In this document: in pieces, positions 5,965 to 8,422 of the stretch | How positions within the stretch are numbered: position 1 is the first letter of the stretch | Layout: each line of letters starts with the position of its first letter | Assembly: GCA_947174225.1 (NCBI GenBank) | Contig: CAMWIF010000098.1 | Span: 1-8,422, forward strand | Length of the DNA: 8,422 nt | Reading direction: 5' to 3' | Source: an uncultured Porphyromonadaceae bacterium | GTDB lineage: Bacteria; Bacteroidota; Bacteroidia; Bacteroidales; Muribaculaceae | Program-made: the position numbers and the translations under genes | The notes under the pieces: generated by a model | Database searches by the model: none | What the model saw: only the letters and a program-made list of their open reading frames with translations | Told to the model about the DNA's origin: nothing

Positions 5965-6795
5965 TTAACGGATCATTGTGAGGAAGAATACGCTGCAAAA
6001 TCCTACTGCATATCCTGCAAGCACCTGCCACACGGTGTGACGGCCGAGCCATACGCGAGCCGAACCTAACAAGCCGGTAAGGAGGAGCGTCAGGATAAGC
6101 CAGAAGAAGAGTTCCGGTTCAGCAGAGCCATCTTTTTCTATACGTATCAGCAGAGCCACGACTCCGGCTATTCCTGCGGCGTGGGCAGATATTTTCCACC
6201 AGAAGTTAACGACAGTGCAAATGACAGTGGCTAAGGCACCTCCGGCAAAGAAAAGCGAAAGCCATAGTGGTGCGCCCTTTGCAGCCATAAACCAAGCCGT
6301 CACCCCAAAGCATACGATAGTAATGATATAGGGGACGAGTCGTTCTTGCCTACCGTTTAACCCGACATCCTCTATCATTCCGATTTTCTTCAGAAGCAGG
6401 ATCAGCACCATCGGCACAAAGACGCATATGCCTGCTACGATAAGAGTGAATGCTATACGCATACCCATAGGGGCAACATCGAGGATAGAGAGGCCAAAGG
6501 CCAGCATCAGTCCGTAGACAGGCATTAGGAGCGGCACAAGCACCCACGACAATAGATTGGACACTCCATCGGTTATTTTCTCTCCTAAAGACTTGTCATC
6601 ATCTTTATCTTTTGATGAATGGGTATGAGAGGAATTATCCGGTGTTTTTTCCGGTTTGGATTCGGGTTGCGGATCCGAATCAGGGTTATGTCGGTCGCCA
6701 AAAAGTCCACCCTTTCTGTTGTTGAGGCTGTAGGCATTGTCGCGGCCGTCGGGAGTAGGGACTTCGGGATAGTATGAAGATGTGTCGATTGACAT
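5965..6795 (-). CDS. PAP2-family membrane phosphatase-like protein with disordered N-terminal extension
   Basis: PAP2 enzymes remove phosphate from lipid phosphates such as undecaprenyl diphosphate or phosphatidylglycerol phosphate. Residues 1 to about 75 are hydrophilic and of low complexity, rich in Asp, Ser, Pro, Lys and His. About seven membrane segments follow from residue 82. Degenerate family motifs are present: GRQERLVPY (148-156) for motif 1, KISAHAAG (201-208) with Ser203 and His205 for motif 2, and SARVWLGRHTVWQV (245-258) with Arg247 and His253 for motif 3. The Asp four residues after the motif-3 His is replaced by Gln257; as I recall, Bacteroides relatives have Glu there. Function is therefore likely but not certain. 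It lies 39 nt after the RluA-family gene and 21 nt before ispG, in the same frame as ispG. A link to undecaprenyl phosphate is inferred from the nearby ispG and uppP. Confidence 0.8.
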   Translation of the reverse strand: MSIDTSSYYPEVPTPDGRDNAYSLNNRKGGLFGDRHNPDSDPQPESKPEKTPDNSSHTHSSKDKDDDKSLGEKITDGVSNLLSWVLVPLLMPVYGLMLAFGLSILDVAPMGMRIAFTLIVAGICVFVPMVLILLLKKIGMIEDVGLNGRQERLVPYIITIVCFGVTAWFMAAKGAPLWLSLFFAGGALATVICTVVNFWWKISAHAAGIAGVVALLIRIEKDGSAEPELFFWLILTLLLTGLLGSARVWLGRHTVWQVLAGYAVGFCSVFFLTMIR

Positions 6796-6834
6796 AGTGG
6801 TGGTTTATGGTTTAGAGTTGAGGATTTATGGCAG

Positions 6835-7800
6835 TTATGGGGTTGAGGTCTTTTGGGGGTTGGATTGAGACGGAGTGGTCTTTACTGCCTGAAGGAAACG
6901 CTCCGGTATGGGCAATTCAAAACGCATATCCTTTCGGGTGATAGGATGTGCAAAGCGTAGAGTGCGGGCGTGAAGACAGAGACGGTGAAGTCGGCTCTCC
7001 TTGGCACCATATTTACGGTCGCCTGAGATGGGATGACCCATTTCGGAAGCGTGTACACGAATTTGGTTCTTTCTGCCCGTATCGAGCGAGAACTCTACCA
7101 AGGATAGCCCATTGGCACGCTTGAGCACGTTGAATCTGGTAAGAGCAAGTTTACCTTCATCCGGATTGTCAGTGGAGTAGACCACATACTGTGAATTTTC
7201 GGTGAGGTGACTTTTCCTGAAGCCTGAATCTTCCTTTACATATCCTTCAAGAAGAGCTACATAAAGACGGTCGAGCACCATATTGTTCCAATTGTGACGC
7301 AAAGTCTCCTGAGCTTCCTCCGACTTTGCAAACATCATAAGTCCCGAAGTGTCACGATCGAGACGATGAACTACATAAAGTTTATTACGTGGATCCTGTC
7401 GTTTCACATATTCGCGGAGAATGTCATAGGCTGATTCCTCTTTCTTTTGGCTCTGTGTGCCCACGGAAAGGAGTCCGTAACCTTTATTGATTACAATTAC
7501 ATCGTCATCTTCATATACAAGTTGTAGACGAGGGTTGCGCAGCACTACGAAAGGACGGGAAGTGTTGACCTCCACTTTGCTGCCGGGTGCTATCGGTGCA
7601 TCGAAAGCGGTCTGGACTGTGCCGTCAATTTTGAAATGACCGTGGCGAAGCCATGTCTTCAGATCATTACGGCTCTTATCTTTAAATCTTTCGGCAACAA
7701 ATGCCAAAAGCTGCTGTGGTATGTCAGACTCGTTAATCCAGGTCAGGATACGGTCTTCACGAAAAGCCCTATGTGGATTTCTATTTATATTGCGTGGCAT
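6835..7800 (-). CDS. RluA-family RNA pseudouridine synthase with S4 domain
   Basis: This enzyme converts uridine to pseudouridine in rRNA or tRNA. The 321-residue protein has an S4-like RNA-binding region (about 26-80, with SRNDLKTWLRHGHFKIDG at 43-60). The catalytic domain starts near VYEDDDVIVINKGYGLLSVG (95-114). The family signature VHRLDRDTSGLMMFAKS (144-160) supplies the catalytic Asp148. Further conserved stretches are LDRLYVALLEG (176-186), TGRKNQIRVH (241-250) and GHPISGDRKYG (255-265). The C terminus, about 305-321, is a polar tail rich in Ser, Thr and Pro. The sequence does not tell which RluA subgroup or RNA site this is, so I give no symbol. It starts at the ATG complementary to 7798-7800, 66 nt after the DUF2851 gene, and precedes the PAP2 gene by 39 nt. 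Confidence 0.92.
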   Translation of the reverse strand: MPRNINRNPHRAFREDRILTWINESDIPQQLLAFVAERFKDKSRNDLKTWLRHGHFKIDGTVQTAFDAPIAPGSKVEVNTSRPFVVLRNPRLQLVYEDDDVIVINKGYGLLSVGTQSQKKEESAYDILREYVKRQDPRNKLYVVHRLDRDTSGLMMFAKSEEAQETLRHNWNNMVLDRLYVALLEGYVKEDSGFRKSHLTENSQYVVYSTDNPDEGKLALTRFNVLKRANGLSLVEFSLDTGRKNQIRVHASEMGHPISGDRKYGAKESRLHRLCLHARTLRFAHPITRKDMRFELPIPERFLQAVKTTPSQSNPQKTSTP

Positions 7801-7830
7801 TATAATATCTTATTTATCTAATAATATAAC

Positions 7831-7849
7831 ACTCTTAAAGGTGAAGAGT
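7831..7849. other. Short inverted repeat between the DUF2851 and RluA-family genes
   Basis: ACTCTT at 7831-7836 and AAGAGT at 7844-7849 form a 6-bp stem with a 7-nt loop in the 66-nt gap between two minus-strand genes. On the minus strand it is followed by AT-rich sequence but no clean U tract. A weak terminator or chance pairing are both possible. I see no TAnnTTTG promoter motif on the minus strand in this gap, so the downstream genes may be transcribed from further upstream. Confidence 0.2.
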
Positions 7850-7866
7850 TGCAGGGGTGGGAATAA

Positions 7867-8422
7867 TCATTGATGGTATTGGACGGCTGAACGGCGGAGA
7901 AGCTGATGACCAAAGCGACAGTAGAGGCACTTCCGTCGGTCGCAATATTCTTTTCGCAGCTGTATTAGTGCTTGCGATCGGAGAGCATCTTTAGCCTGTA
8001 GACCACATTGTTGCCAATCTCTGGTAATAGAGTTGGTCTCAGCCGGGAGAAGGGAAAGGAGGTCAATACCCATTTCTGAGAGTTCGGGTTCACCTCTCAT
8101 AGTCCCGTAAGTATAGAGGAGTGGAGCTACTACGTTGATCAGAAGCAGAGTGATGCTCGACTGCGAGAGGGAATCGGATTGGGTTCTTATTTCGGTGTCA
8201 AAAGAGAAGTGGGTATGCCAATAGCCGTCAAGATGCCAGTCGAAAAGATTCCTCGCCTCCTCCTCTTTTCCCTTTGAGGCGAGCAGCCTTGAGAAAAGTG
8301 AAAAGCCCCCCTCACAAGCCTTGGCTAAGAAGGCGATGCGTCTGTGCGGAAAGTTCTGGGGGCGGGTACGGGCATATTTCCATAGACCGGGGCGCATAGG
8401 ACGCAGACCATACTTGCGTGCA
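7867..8422 (-). CDS. DUF2851 family protein, C-terminal part (5' end outside the window)
   Basis: The frame stays open to the right window edge. The codons upstream of the Met at 8397 read ARKYGLRP, continuing into MRPGLWKYARTRPQNFPHRR. This matches the family pattern KYxLxPMxxxxWKxxRxRPxNFPxxRIAxLA, so the Met at 8397 is internal. Other family features are YWHTHFSFD, LLINVVAPLLYTYG and LPAETNSI. Near the end, SQALIQLRKEYC leads into CDRRKCLYC, a C-x4-C-x2-C cluster at 7918-7944. DUF2851 is common in Bacteroidetes and its function is unknown to me; the cysteines suggest a metal or Fe-S site, which is inference. The C-terminal tail after RFGHQLLRR is short. The RluA-family gene follows after 66 nt. 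Confidence 0.85.
   Translation of the reverse strand, partial: ARKYGLRPMRPGLWKYARTRPQNFPHRRIAFLAKACEGGFSLFSRLLASKGKEEEARNLFDWHLDGYWHTHFSFDTEIRTQSDSLSQSSITLLLINVVAPLLYTYGTMRGEPELSEMGIDLLSLLPAETNSITRDWQQCGLQAKDALRSQALIQLRKEYCDRRKCLYCRFGHQLLRRSAVQYHQ

Overview
The window looks like a chromosomal housekeeping segment from a member of the Bacteroidales. A Muribaculaceae-like gut lineage is my best guess, but that is inference. The evidence is the gene order ftsX - DUF3098 - uppP - truB - queA, which I know as a Bacteroidetes arrangement; an IspG with the extra middle domain typical of Bacteroidetes; a DUF2851 protein; a TTG-N21-TATCTTTG promoter of the Bacteroides type; and A-rich gene starts without clear Shine-Dalgarno sites.

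Layout. Positions 1-365 are mostly non-coding. A possible 3' end of an upstream gene lies at 3-83, a G-rich patch at 129-148, a Bacteroidales-type promoter at 194-225, and a degenerate 34-bp tandem repeat runs from 252 into the ftsX start codon. Positions 366-4304 hold five plus-strand genes with gaps of 24 to 42 nt: ftsX (divisome ABC-type membrane subunit), a small DUF3098 membrane protein, uppP (undecaprenyl-diphosphate phosphatase), truB (tRNA psi55 synthase) and queA (queuosine synthesis). They probably form one operon from the promoter at 194-225. From 4291 to the right edge, four genes run on the minus strand. In transcription order they are a DUF2851 protein (cut by the window edge), an RluA-family pseudouridine synthase, a PAP2-like membrane phosphatase and ispG. 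The two groups converge, and the 3' ends of queA and ispG overlap by 14 bp, leaving no room for a terminator between them.

Functions fall in two themes. One is the cell envelope and its lipid carrier: IspG makes isoprenoid precursors, UppP recycles the undecaprenyl carrier, the PAP2 protein may be a second lipid-phosphate phosphatase, and FtsX acts in division and peptidoglycan remodelling. The other is RNA modification: TruB, QueA and the RluA-family enzyme.

I found no mobile element, CRISPR array, RNA gene or defence system. I do not see a previously undescribed system. The most unusual non-coding signal is the 34-bp periodic repeat in the ftsX leader. The most unusual protein details are the altered PAP2 motif, the shortened IspG middle domain and the cysteine cluster at the DUF2851 C terminus.
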